A stretch of 7,198 bases of DNA from Rhodobiaceae bacterium (GCA_002746275.1 NVWR01000007.1:76382-83579); one strand, 5' to 3'; positions 1-6,242 are shown, numbered from the stretch's first letter. A program made the numbers and translations. The notes: a model not told the origin generated them from the letters alone.

Positions 1-432
1 CAGCCCCCCTGTCCGGCGTTCCAAATGAAACCGGAGGGAGAGAGCATGAATATGACGGAATGTCCGAATAGCTAAGGTCCGCACAGCATTTTGCCCGACC
101 TGTGCAAACAGTCCATCACGGAGCTGGGCCATAGCGATCATCATGATCCGCGCCAGGCCATATGACACGACCAGAGCCACGGGGACCGCCACGAGGACTG
201 CGGTGCTATTGTCGGCCGTCAGAACATTGACGGCATCACGGTAGAAGAAGGGAGCGTAGACGGTGAATATCTTAGCCACGAGCATAGCGATGAATGCCAG
301 CACGACGCGCGCGCGCAAGTCGCCCCGGCCTTCCGGCCAAAGCAGCGGCAGCACATCTTGGTAAATGCTCCGTGAGCGCTCCGGCAGGGCCAGATCAATT
401 GGCTGGCCTGAGGCTCGCATACCTGGCGACAT
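1..432 (-). CDS. Atm1/HMT1-type ABC exporter, N-terminal part (runs off left edge)
   Basis: Only the first 144 codons are inside the window; the gene continues past base 1. The visible protein has a soluble N-terminus with LLWPEGRGDLRARVVLAF (residues 30-47), a first membrane segment at about 42-63, a second at about 78-101, and then QLRDGLFAQVGQNAVRTLAIRTF and HALSLRFHLERRTGGL (129-144). That last stretch is typical of the permease half of Atm1/HMT1-type exporters, inner-membrane homodimers that export glutathione-linked or thiol compounds and protect against heavy metals (family knowledge). The ATPase half is not visible. The ATG at 432 is preceded by a clear GAGGAGAAC ribosome binding site (435-443). 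No other ATG is in frame back to the stop near 570, so the start is well set. The gene lies 188 bp downstream of the LysM gene on the same strand and may have its own promoter. Confidence 0.88.
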   Translation of the reverse strand, partial: MSPGMRASGQPIDLALPERSRSIYQDVLPLLWPEGRGDLRARVVLAFIAMLVAKIFTVYAPFFYRDAVNVLTADNSTAVLVAVPVALVVSYGLARIMMIAMAQLRDGLFAQVGQNAVRTLAIRTFRHIHALSLRFHLERRTGGL

Positions 433-452
433 CCGTTCTCCTCGGTGTGTTG

Positions 453-470
453 CGAGCTGCTCGCAGCTCG
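453..470 (-). repeat. Perfect 7-bp hairpin in the exporter gene leader
   Basis: CGAGCTG-CTCG-CAGCTCG is a perfect inverted repeat with a 4-base loop. It lies 9 bases upstream of the ribosome binding site of the exporter gene. No T-run follows on either strand, so it does not look like an intrinsic terminator. It could be a leader-RNA stem or a protein-binding site. Confidence 0.45.
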
Positions 471-561
471 GACTGGCTCCAGATGCCGCCCAGATGGCAC
501 CCACCAGACATGCAGCCCCGGCCAGGGTGGTCCGGTCGGGATGCAGATCTATCGCTCGTCC

Positions 562-590
562 TATTTAGGGTGTGCACTCCGCCCTGCCAA
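562..590 (-). promoter_or_regulatory. Candidate sigma70-type promoter for the Atm1-type exporter
   Basis: On the minus strand TTGGCA (585-590; 5 of 6 to TTGACA) is separated by exactly 17 bases from TAAATA (562-567; 3 of 6 to TATAAT). Transcription would begin near 555, giving a leader of about 120 nt to the ATG at 432. The -35 overlaps a short inverted repeat, GCCCT-GCCA-AGGGC (581-594), which could be a weak stem at the end of the LysM transcript. The -10 match is poor, so this is only a candidate. Confidence 0.3.
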
Positions 591-620
591 GGGCTGCAAC
601 ATTCCCCAGCTTATGCGCGA

Positions 621-1583
621 CTATTTTGGGGTCACCAAAATCTGGCCGGGATAGATCAAGTTCGGGTCCCGGATCTGATCGCGATTCGCCTGGTAAATGA
701 CGGTATAGCGATACCCTGTGCCGTATAGCTGCCGGGCGATGTTCCATAAATTGTTCCCTGGCTGGATCACGACCTGACCTTCAGCCAGCTGACGGCGAAC
801 CTCGTCTGCCACCACCCGCTCAAAAGGTACTTCAACGCGGGCAACAACTTTTCCGCCTGCATCTAATTGATCGATACGCATGGCATAAACGCCGGGGGCA
901 ACCGCCCCTCCGGGATGCAGTTCCCAGTGCCCATCCGGGCCGGCAACACTACTGCCGATAGAACTATCGTTCAGGTAGATCTGGATTGTCGCACCAGGAT
1001 CAGCGATGCCGGAAATGATCACATTGCCATTTTCGTCATAGTCGACAGCCTCAAGCACGAGGTTACCTGCATCAGACGGTACGCCTGGCCCCTGCAGCAC
1101 ACGACTGGCCCTGCCGGGCTCTGCAAGCACAACCAGCGCTTGCCCGCCCGCCTGATCGGGTACTGAGATAGAAACGGACTGGACGGAATCCACTGTCCCG
1201 CCGACCGGATTTCTAGCCGTCAGGGAGAGTTGGATGTCGCCTGGTGCAAGAGGCTCGTCGAGAACAATCACCCACTCGCCGCGGCCGTCCGCTCTGGTTG
1301 CAGCAACCGTGCTGCCATTGCGCTTTAGGCTGACATCAGACCCGGGGGCCGCCCTGCCGGCGATCACGGCCATGCCATCACGCTCCACCCGCACAATGTC
1401 GAAGGTCGGCACAATCTGCTCAACGACTTCTTCTATTGAGGTGCCAGGCCGGCCAGGCTCACCGGGACTAGTCACAGCAACGCTGCCGGCCTCGTCATCT
1501 CCAGAGAACAGAAAAAAAGCGACAATGACCGCAATAATGACGGCGATAATGCCGCCAGCGATGAGCGCTATGCGAGGTGACAT
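621..1583 (-). CDS. Membrane-anchored LysM protein with bacterial Ig-like repeats
   Basis: The gene encodes 320 residues. An N-terminal hydrophobic segment (about 5-26, IALIAGG...FFLF) without a clear signal peptidase site suggests an inner-membrane anchor with the rest in the periplasm. An acidic, Pro/Gly-rich linker follows (27-50). Two similar beta-rich modules come next: about 60-140 (GRAAPGSDVSLKRNG, then DGRGEWVIVLDEPLAPG) and about 175-255 (GIADPGATIQIYLND, then DGHWELHPGGAVAPG). They share a G-x-A-x-P-G-x-x-(V/I) pattern and a DG...W turn typical of bacterial Ig-like folds. The C-terminus (about 270-319) is a LysM domain: PGNNLWNIARQLYG, YTVIYQANRDQI, NLIYPGQILVTP. LysM binds N-acetylglucosamine-containing glycans such as peptidoglycan (family knowledge). 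The ATG at 1583 has AGGGGAG eight bases upstream. The protein is most likely a periplasmic peptidoglycan-associated protein; no catalytic domain is visible and the precise role is unknown. Confidence 0.87.
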   Translation of the reverse strand: MSPRIALIAGGIIAVIIAVIVAFFLFSGDDEAGSVAVTSPGEPGRPGTSIEEVVEQIVPTFDIVRVERDGMAVIAGRAAPGSDVSLKRNGSTVAATRADGRGEWVIVLDEPLAPGDIQLSLTARNPVGGTVDSVQSVSISVPDQAGGQALVVLAEPGRASRVLQGPGVPSDAGNLVLEAVDYDENGNVIISGIADPGATIQIYLNDSSIGSSVAGPDGHWELHPGGAVAPGVYAMRIDQLDAGGKVVARVEVPFERVVADEVRRQLAEGQVVIQPGNNLWNIARQLYGTGYRYTVIYQANRDQIRDPNLIYPGQILVTPK

Positions 1584-1749
1584 GCGTGTGGCTCCCCTAG
1601 CCTTTCATGCGCCCCTTTGCGAATCTGCTTCACAACGGGATGTGCATGGTTAATACCTGTTCCGCAGAGGGAAAGCCCCGCAACGGTTATCAATCGTCAT
1701 AATGGACTGCAATTACGGCACCAATTTGAAGATCGGGCAAGGAGAAGTC
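1584..1749. promoter_or_regulatory. Divergent intergenic region between the LysM and LOG genes
   Basis: These 166 bp must hold both divergent promoters, but neither is strong. For the LOG gene the best reading is TTCACA (1629-1634; 5 of 6) with TAATAC (1651-1656; 3 of 6) at 16-base spacing. A stand-alone CATAAT (1698-1703; 5 of 6 to the -10 box) has no recognisable -35. For the minus strand nothing convincing was found. No RNA gene, terminator or strong repeat is visible here. Confidence 0.25.
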
Positions 1750-2298
1750 ATGCCGAACCTTAACGTCTGCGTTTATTGTGGTTCCAGTACGGGGAATGAC
1801 CCTGTTTTTGCCACAACCGCCGAAGCCCTCGGCCAGATGTTTGCCCAGCACGATGTCGGCCTTGTCTATGGCGGTGGGCGCATTGGCTTGATGGGTATCT
1901 GCGCGCGCGCCGTCATGGCGCATGGTGGCCATGTAACAGGTATTATCCCCGACTTTCTCCAGACCGCTGAAATTGCCTATGAGGAGATCAGTGACTTGCA
2001 GGTCGTTGGGTCTATGCATGAACGCAAGCAGAGGATGTTTGACAAGTCCGATGCTTTTCTTGCCCTTCCCGGCGGTATTGGGACGTTGGAAGAAACCATT
2101 GAGATGCTGACCTGGGCGCAGCTTGGCCGACACAGTCACCCTATCCTCCTGCTCAATATCGCAGGCTTCTGGGACCCCCTTATCGATCTTTTTGAACATA
2201 TGATTGCGCGTGGTTTCGTGAGTTCAACAATCCACGCGCAGTACACGGTGGTCGATGAGGTTGAGCAAATACTGCCTCAGATTAAAGCAGCCCTGTGA
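1750..2298 (+). CDS. LOG-family (TIGR00730) nucleoside-monophosphate phosphoribohydrolase
   Basis: This 182-residue Rossmann-like protein belongs to the LOG family, formerly misnamed lysine decarboxylase. LOG enzymes cleave cytokinin-type adenosine 5'-monophosphates, and often AMP itself, to the free base and ribose 5-phosphate in the cytoplasm (family knowledge). Visible motifs are VCVYCGSSTG (6-15), VYGGGRIGLMG (39-49), SMHERKQRM (88-96) and the signature PGGIGTLEE (107-115), whose PGGxGTxxE residues form the phosphate-binding and catalytic site. The length is typical. The ATG at 1750 is chosen because AAGGAGA (1739-1745) lies just upstream and the protein begins at the usual family N-terminus. 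An in-frame ATG at 1702 would add 16 residues without family resemblance or a good ribosome site. The gene is divergent from the LysM gene and ends 29 bp from the convergent rarD-like gene. Physiological substrate cannot be told from sequence. Confidence 0.92.
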   Translation: MPNLNVCVYCGSSTGNDPVFATTAEALGQMFAQHDVGLVYGGGRIGLMGICARAVMAHGGHVTGIIPDFLQTAEIAYEEISDLQVVGSMHERKQRMFDKSDAFLALPGGIGTLEETIEMLTWAQLGRHSHPILLLNIAGFWDPLIDLFEHMIARGFVSSTIHAQYTVVDEVEQILPQIKAAL

Positions 2299-2327
2299 CG
2301 GTTCTTTGACTTGCCCGGAAATAGCTC

Positions 2328-3260
2328 TCACCTCATCACGCGCCGTAATTCCCGCTCCCGCCTCCAGGTATCCCAACTGAACAGCGCCAACCCGGTCCAG
2401 ATAAGACCGAAAGTCACAAGATGTGTGCTCGACAGATGTTCGCCATATATCCAGACGGCGATGATCAATTGCACCGTGGGCGCCAGATATTGCATCAGCC
2501 CCAGAGTGGAGAGCCGAATGCGCTGAGCGCCGTAATTGAAAAGAAATAGCGGGATGGTCGTCATTGGTCCGGTCAGGGCCAACAAGAAAAGCGTCAGGCC
2601 ATCGGCGTGCAAAAGCGAGGTGCCACCGTTCATTTCGCTCCACACCAGATAGGCAACCGCAAAGGGCGACAGGATCAGCACCTCGATGAGCAGGCCTTCG
2701 AGGGGATCAACCTTGGTGATTTTTCGGAGATACCCGTAGATCGCAAACGTTATCGCGAGGAACAGGGATATCCACGGCACCGCGCCAAAATCCACCGTCA
2801 TCACGACAACACCCAGCGCCGCGAGGCAGATGGCAATGACCTGCAGTCTCGACAAGCGCTCGGATAGCAGCACAACACCAATCAAAACGCTGATGAGTGG
2901 ATTGATGTAATAGCCAAGGCTGGTTTCCAGCACCCGGGACTCATTAATCGAATAGATAAAGACGAACCAGTTTGCACCAATGATGAGGCTGGTTGCGCAT
3001 AGGGTCAGAAGGATCCGTGGATTGCCAAGCACGGCCCTCAATGCTGCTCCTTTGCGGAACAGCAAGATGAGCCCTGCCGTGAGAGCGATGCTCCACAAGG
3101 TGCGATGGGCCAGAACTTCATAGGGCAGCACATGGGTGAGCTGCTTGTAAAAAATGACCGTGAAACCCCAGAAAGTGTAGCCGACCGCTGCCGCGATTCC
3201 TCCAACCAGGGCCGCGCGCTCGGCGGCCTCTCTGGCCTGCTCTCTATTGGTTTCGCTCAC
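2328..3260 (-). CDS. rarD: RarD-like EamA/DMT-superfamily permease
   Basis: The protein is a 310-residue, roughly ten-helix inner-membrane transporter. Diagnostic RarD stretches are GYTFWGFTVIFYKQL (27-41), EVLAHRTLWS (48-57), GANWFVFIYSINESRVLETSLGYYINPLISVLIG (95-128), LSERLSRLQ (132-140), YGYLRKITKVDPLEGLLIE (175-193), GPMTTIPLFLFNYGAQRIRLSTLGLMQYLAPT (231-262) and YGEHLS (272-277). RarD was named from chloramphenicol sensitivity, but its natural substrate is poorly known (family knowledge). The reading frame stays open to a GTG at 3296. I prefer the GTG at 3260 because it gives the usual length, has purine-rich GGGAACAGG just before it, and the upstream stretch is Cys/Arg-rich with no ribosome site. 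The upstream GTG would also sit almost at the transcription start implied by the TATGAT box at 3308-3313. The gene is convergent with LOG and downstream of the NTF2-like gene. Confidence 0.88.
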   Translation of the reverse strand: MSETNREQAREAAERAALVGGIAAAVGYTFWGFTVIFYKQLTHVLPYEVLAHRTLWSIALTAGLILLFRKGAALRAVLGNPRILLTLCATSLIIGANWFVFIYSINESRVLETSLGYYINPLISVLIGVVLLSERLSRLQVIAICLAALGVVVMTVDFGAVPWISLFLAITFAIYGYLRKITKVDPLEGLLIEVLILSPFAVAYLVWSEMNGGTSLLHADGLTLFLLALTGPMTTIPLFLFNYGAQRIRLSTLGLMQYLAPTVQLIIAVWIYGEHLSSTHLVTFGLIWTGLALFSWDTWRRERELRRVMR

Positions 3261-3307
3261 CCGCCTGTTCCCGCACTTACACCTAATAACCGACACTTCT
3301 GTACGGC

Positions 3308-3313
3308 ATCATA
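3308..3313 (-). promoter_or_regulatory. Candidate -10 box for the rarD-like gene
   Basis: TATGAT on the minus strand matches the sigma70 -10 consensus at 5 of 6 positions and lies about 48 bases upstream of the preferred GTG at 3260. The -35 is weak: TTGCTA is 19 bases upstream, a long spacer. If used, transcription starts near 3301, giving a leader of about 40 nt. Confidence 0.3.
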
Positions 3314-3368
3314 TGAGCGGCGCGCGGCACATTAGCAAGGCAGATCAGCACTCATCGGGTAAATACTC

Positions 3369-3740
3369 TCAAGCATCTTTCGCGGGCAGTGGACCGAAGA
3401 AGCCGAGCACACGCTCAACCCGCCCATCGCCATCCGTCTCCACCACGTCAAAGCCCGGAACAACCAGCTCCCCGCCACTATGTATCTCCCAATCGTAGCG
3501 ATACACCTGATGATGGCTGTCGACCCCACTGGCGCGTGTGCACACCGCGTCTGGGATCAGGTCTTTTCTGAACTCGTGCACCATCTCCTCGAATGCATCA
3601 ATGCCCGTGATGTCTTTCGTGGGATCAATAAATCTGACGTTTGGCGCCAACGCCTTTTCCAGATGGCCCCGCACCTTGGCCGGGTCATGTTCGTTCCATG
3701 CGGCAAGCATGTGATCGAAGGATTTTGGATAATTGCTCAT
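3369..3740 (-). CDS. NTF2-like / SnoaL-fold small protein
   Basis: The gene encodes 123 residues with the cone-shaped alpha+beta pattern of the NTF2-like superfamily. An N-terminal helix carries LAAWNEHDPAKVRGHLEKAL (12-31), followed by the strand APNVRFIDPTKDITGIDAFEEMVHEFRKDL (32-61) and alternating strands RASGVDSHHQVYRYDWEI (69-86), GELVVPGFDVVETDGDGRVERVLGFFG (90-116). The W-N-x-H-D and 'F-x-D-P...G...E' pattern with the late G-x-D-V-V...D-G-R-V segment is characteristic. Members range from hydrolases and isomerases to non-catalytic ligand carriers, so no reaction is assigned. The ATG at 3740 has GAGAGG (3746-3751) upstream. The gene is divergent from the tetR-family gene 75 bp away, which makes it the most likely regulatory target, perhaps for metabolism or detoxification of a small hydrophobic compound (inference). 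Confidence 0.8.
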   Translation of the reverse strand: MSNYPKSFDHMLAAWNEHDPAKVRGHLEKALAPNVRFIDPTKDITGIDAFEEMVHEFRKDLIPDAVCTRASGVDSHHQVYRYDWEIHSGGELVVPGFDVVETDGDGRVERVLGFFGPLPAKDA

Positions 3741-3763
3741 GAGAACCTCTCGAGTTTATACAT

Positions 3764-3780
3764 ACCGACAGTCTGTCTGT
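3764..3780. promoter_or_regulatory. Candidate TetR-family operator in the divergent promoter region
   Basis: ACCGACAG-T-CTGTCTGT is an inverted repeat with 7 of 8 complementary positions around a central T. It is roughly centred in the 75-bp gap between the NTF2-like gene and the tetR-family gene, where an autoregulating TetR protein normally binds. On the minus strand TTGATA (3783-3788) and TATGTA (3759-3764) are 18 bases apart, with the repeat lying in the spacer. A second -10 possibility, TATAAA, lies at 3755-3760. Bound repressor would block RNA polymerase on both sides. Binding itself is inferred. Confidence 0.6.
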
Positions 3781-3815
3781 TTTATCAATCTAGAAGAATG
3801 TTGTAAAGTCCCGAC

Positions 3816-4403
3816 ATGGCGACTCAGGCAGAAAGACGACAATCCACCCGTGGACGGCTCATTCAGGCAGCGCGCGACCTGTTTTCAGAGCAAGGTTACG
3901 AAGCCACCCCCACCGAGCAAATTATCGCCGCCGCCGGGGTAAGCCGGGGCGCGATGTATCACCATTTCAATGCCAAACGGGACCTCTTTGAAGCTGTTTT
4001 TCTAACTCTTTCAGAGGAGACCATTGCGCGCGCGATCAAAAACAGTGAGCACGGCGTATCGCCCTTGGAGGACATGATACAGGCCTGCTTTGCGTGGCTG
4101 CGTGAAGTGCGCCGCCCAAAGATTGCGGCGATCCTGCTCGATCAAGGGCCACAAGTTTTAGGCTGGGAGCGGGCTCGGGACCTGGAGGCAGAAACAAGCC
4201 TCGCCCTGATGACAATGAGCCTTAAGCGCGCCGAAAAAGCGGGCGACATCGCGGTCCCTTCGATCGATCTGACCGCGCGCATTATCAACGCAGCCTTGGC
4301 CGAGGTGGCCCTGGCCGCTCTGCACAATGCGCCTCGTGTTTCGCAAAAAACACAGGAAGCGACGATCCGCCAATTCATCTTGGGGATGAGCGGAAAACGC
4401 TAG
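3816..4403 (+). CDS. TetR/AcrR-family transcriptional regulator
   Basis: The protein has 195 residues, typical for TetR repressors. The N-terminal DNA-binding domain spans about 8-60: RRQSTRGRLIQAARDLFSEQGYEATPTEQIIAAAGVSRGAMYHHFNAKRDLFEAVF. It carries the helix-turn-helix (TPTEQIIAAAGVSRGAMYHHF, 31-51) and the conserved YxHF recognition-helix end with F-x-x-K-x-x-L after it. Residues 61-195 form the helical ligand-binding/dimer domain, which is variable and does not reveal the ligand. The family normally represses itself and a divergent gene until a small molecule binds. Here the divergent NTF2-like gene and the inverted repeat at 3764-3780 fit that pattern. No Shine-Dalgarno sequence precedes the ATG at 3816, and TGTAAA at 3802-3807 could be a -10 box starting transcription almost at the ATG, so the mRNA may be leaderless (inference). 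The stop is 9 bp from the convergent cimA stop. Confidence 0.93.
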   Translation: MATQAERRQSTRGRLIQAARDLFSEQGYEATPTEQIIAAAGVSRGAMYHHFNAKRDLFEAVFLTLSEETIARAIKNSEHGVSPLEDMIQACFAWLREVRRPKIAAILLDQGPQVLGWERARDLEAETSLALMTMSLKRAEKAGDIAVPSIDLTARIINAALAEVALAALHNAPRVSQKTQEATIRQFILGMSGKR

Positions 4404-4412
4404 GGCAGAAAT

Positions 4413-6050
4413 TCAGGGCTTTTTCAGGGTCGGCCGGTTCTGCTCTGACAGAGGGGCAGGCGCACCATCGCGTAACAGCTTGTAGGTCATGCTGTCACTC
4501 AGTGCCTGAAAAGACGCATCGACAATGTTGGGAGACACCCCAACAGTGAACCATCGGTTCCCTTCGCTGTCGGCACTCTCGATCAGCACTCGCGTCACGG
4601 CCTCTGTCCCGCCCGTCAGTATGCGCACCTTGAAGTCCACCAGCCGGATGTCGCCGATGTAAGACTGGTACTTGCCCAGGTCCTTGCGCAGGGCTTCGTC
4701 CAAAGCGTTTATGGGACCGTTCCCCTCGCCGACCGAGATGAACTGCTCTCCATCGACCACCACTTTCGTGGTTGCCTCGGACATGGTCACCAATTCACCA
4801 AGGGCGTTGTGGCGACGTTCGACCAGAACCCGAAACGAGTTCACGGTGAAATATTCAGGCACCAGCCCCAGCATGCGTTTTGCGAGCATCTCGAACGAGG
4901 CTTCTGCCCCGTCATAAGAATAGCCGAGATATTCACGCTCTTTCACCTCATCCAAAAGTCGGCCAACGCGCGGATCCTTGGCATCCAGATCGATGCCGAT
5001 CGCTTCGAACTGGGCAATGATGTTTGCCCGCCCTGACTGATCTGACACCAGCATATGGCGCTTGTTGCCGACGGTTTCTGGTGGCACATGTTCGTAGGTG
5101 GTCGGATCTTTCATGATGGCTGACACATGAATGCCGGCCTTGGAGGCGAAGGCACTTTCACCCACATAAGGCGCATAGCGATTGGGTGCACGATTGAGCA
5201 ATTCGTCGAGCGTGCGCGACACATGGGTGAGGTCTTTCAGACCGGCCTCATCGATGCCGATCTCAAACTTGTCCGCATAGTCTGACTTCAACAACAAAGT
5301 GGGGATGAGCGAAACCATATTGGCGTTGCCGCACCGCTCTCCCAAGCCGTTCAGTGTGCCCTGTATCTGGCGCACGCCAGCGCGCACAGCGGCCAGTGTA
5401 TTGGCGACGGCATTTTCCGTGTCATTGTGAGCGTGGATACCCAGACGGTCGCCCGGAAAGAGTTTCGTCAGTTCGGTGACGATGCGCTCAACCTCGTGAG
5501 GCAAGGTGCCCCCATTGGTGTCGCAGAGCACTGCCCAGCGCGCGCCCTCATCCAGTGCCGCTTTCACGCAGGCTTTTGCATAGTCGGGGTTTGCCTTGTA
5601 GCCATCGAAAAAATGTTCGCAGTCGATCAAGGCTTCCCGGTCGCGCGCCACAATGGCCCGCACGCTGTCGGTAATGGTCTCAAGGTTCTCTTCGTTGGTG
5701 ATGCCGAGCGCCACATCAACGTGGAAATCCCACGCCTTGGCAACCAGGCAGATGGCGGATGCTTTGCTCTCAAACAGAGCTGCGAGCCCCGGGTCATTGT
5801 CCGCAGAGCGCCCTGCCCGTTTGGTCATGCCGAACGCGGTGAAGGTCGCGTGCTTCAATTCTGGGTCGGTCGAGAAAAAATCGGTGTCGGTCGGGTTGGC
5901 ACCTGGGTATCCGCCCTCGACATAGTCGAGACCCAACCGGTCCAGCAATTTCGCAACAAGCCGCTTGTCCTCGACAGAGAAGTCTACGCCCTGCGTCTGC
6001 GCCCCATCGCGCAGCGTGGTGTCGAAGAGATAAAGCCGTTCTTTGCTCAT
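4413..6050 (-). CDS. cimA: (R)-citramalate synthase (CimA type, TIGR00977)
   Basis: The 545-residue cytoplasmic enzyme condenses pyruvate and acetyl-CoA to (R)-citramalate, the first step of the threonine-independent isoleucine pathway. The N-terminal TIM barrel has LFDTTLRDGAQTQG (8-21), VEGGYPGANPTD (44-55), LCDTNGGTLPHE (175-186), metal-binding IHAHNDTENAVAN (205-217) and GTLNGLGERCGNAN (231-244). The linker has FASKAGIHVSAIMKDP (301-316) and HMLVSDQSGRANI (332-344). The C-terminal half (about 395-530) matches the LeuA-type allosteric dimer domain, with VVVDGEQFISVGEGNGPINALDEALRKDL (430-458). The barrel-motif style and length fit the CimA/TIGR00977 group rather than 2-isopropylmalate synthase or homocitrate synthase, though close paralogues cannot be fully excluded. 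An in-frame TGA lies two codons before the ATG at 6050, so the start cannot be further upstream. The ribosome site is modest (GGAA about 7 bases before). The 221-bp leader toward gltX holds hairpins and a possible Ile-rich leader peptide. Confidence 0.93.
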   Translation of the reverse strand: MSKERLYLFDTTLRDGAQTQGVDFSVEDKRLVAKLLDRLGLDYVEGGYPGANPTDTDFFSTDPELKHATFTAFGMTKRAGRSADNDPGLAALFESKASAICLVAKAWDFHVDVALGITNEENLETITDSVRAIVARDREALIDCEHFFDGYKANPDYAKACVKAALDEGARWAVLCDTNGGTLPHEVERIVTELTKLFPGDRLGIHAHNDTENAVANTLAAVRAGVRQIQGTLNGLGERCGNANMVSLIPTLLLKSDYADKFEIGIDEAGLKDLTHVSRTLDELLNRAPNRYAPYVGESAFASKAGIHVSAIMKDPTTYEHVPPETVGNKRHMLVSDQSGRANIIAQFEAIGIDLDAKDPRVGRLLDEVKEREYLGYSYDGAEASFEMLAKRMLGLVPEYFTVNSFRVLVERRHNALGELVTMSEATTKVVVDGEQFISVGEGNGPINALDEALRKDLGKYQSYIGDIRLVDFKVRILTGGTEAVTRVLIESADSEGNRWFTVGVSPNIVDASFQALSDSMTYKLLRDGAPAPLSEQNRPTLKKP

Positions 6051-6070
6051 CGTTCATTCCGTTTCTTACC

Positions 6071-6086
6071 GCATTTCGAAAAATGC
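6071..6086 (-). repeat. Hairpin with TTCG loop just upstream of cimA
   Basis: On the minus strand GCATTT-TTCG-AAATGC is a perfect 6-bp stem with a UUCG tetraloop, ending 20 bases before the cimA ATG. It is followed by GGTAAGAAAC rather than a U-run, so it is not an intrinsic terminator. A stem at this position could affect cimA translation or mRNA stability. Confidence 0.5.
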
Positions 6087-6092
6087 TCTGTC

Positions 6093-6112
6093 GGCACAAA
6101 TCTCAACGTGCC
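6093..6112 (-). repeat. Second hairpin in the cimA leader
   Basis: On the minus strand GGCAC (6112-6108) and GTGCC (6097-6093) form a perfect 5-bp stem around a 10-base loop, six bases upstream of the TTCG hairpin. No U-run follows. Together the two stems make the last 65 bases before cimA more structured than the other intergenic regions in this window. Confidence 0.35.
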
Positions 6113-6126
6113 TGTCCACCCGTACT

Positions 6127-6202
6127 CACCGCCGGCCGGTTCTGACATTTAATTTTCGGAAGAAAACATGAAGAAACGGCGGCGGCCAACTATATCAGCC
6201 GC
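6127..6202 (-). promoter_or_regulatory. Mutually exclusive GC-rich stems in the cimA leader (attenuator-like)
   Basis: On the minus strand, GCGGC (6202-6198, inside the last codons of the possible leader peptide) can pair with GCCGC at 6186-6182 or 6183-6179. The second strand can instead form an 8-bp stem: 6184-6177 (CGCCGCCG) with 6134-6127 (CGGCGGTG, one G-U pair). The two pairings exclude each other. The first is followed by a pyrimidine-rich TTTCTTC (6176-6170), a weak terminator-like tail. The alternative reading is that the first stem is only the 3' end of the gltX transcript. Function is inferred from geometry. Confidence 0.3.
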
Positions 6203-6242
6203 GAATAATCAGACCCATAATGATCCATTTCGTCGTTTTCAT
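6195..6242 (-). CDS. Possible 15-residue isoleucine-rich leader peptide upstream of cimA
   Basis: ATG at 6242 to TGA at 6195 reads MKTTKWIIMGLIIRG. Four of 15 residues are isoleucine, in two adjacent pairs (codons 7-8 and 12-13), with one leucine between. cimA, the next gene on the same strand, makes an isoleucine precursor, which is the logic of ribosome-mediated attenuation leaders. The peptide starts 29 bases after the gltX stop. Its ribosome binding site is weak: only GAGA about nine bases before the ATG. It could be translated from gltX read-through, or from a promoter inside the gltX 3' end that I cannot identify. A chance ORF of this size is quite possible, so confidence is low to moderate. 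Confidence 0.35.
   Translation of the reverse strand: MKTTKWIIMGLIIRG

Noticed and set aside
433..620. Small minus- and plus-strand ORFs in the gap between the LysM and exporter genes
   Set aside because: None has a good ribosome site or a recognisable product. The in-frame extension of the exporter lacks an ATG, and the strong ribosome site fixes the start at 432.
1702..1749. Upstream ATG that would extend the LOG protein by 16 residues
   Set aside because: The extension has no family resemblance and no ribosome site, whereas the ATG at 1750 has AAGGAGA at the right distance and matches the family N-terminus.
2224..2643. Plus- and minus-strand ORFs overlapping the LOG/rarD junction
   Set aside because: They are shadow frames of the two convergent genes and show no domain signature or ribosome site.
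3261..3296. N-terminal extension of the RarD-like protein to the GTG at 3296
   Set aside because: The added residues are Cys/Arg-rich, there is no ribosome site, and a candidate -10 box at 3308-3313 would put transcription initiation about on top of this codon.
4389..4426. Short stem AGCG-GAAAA-CGCT and nearby T-run as a terminator between tetR and cimA
   Set aside because: The stem is only 4 bp and is separated from the T-run, which lies inside cimA. The flanking AGGGC copies are direct, not inverted, so they form no hairpin.
5427..6152. Plus-strand ORF of 241 codons
   Set aside because: It is antisense to cimA, which is clearly the real gene. The translated product has no family resemblance.
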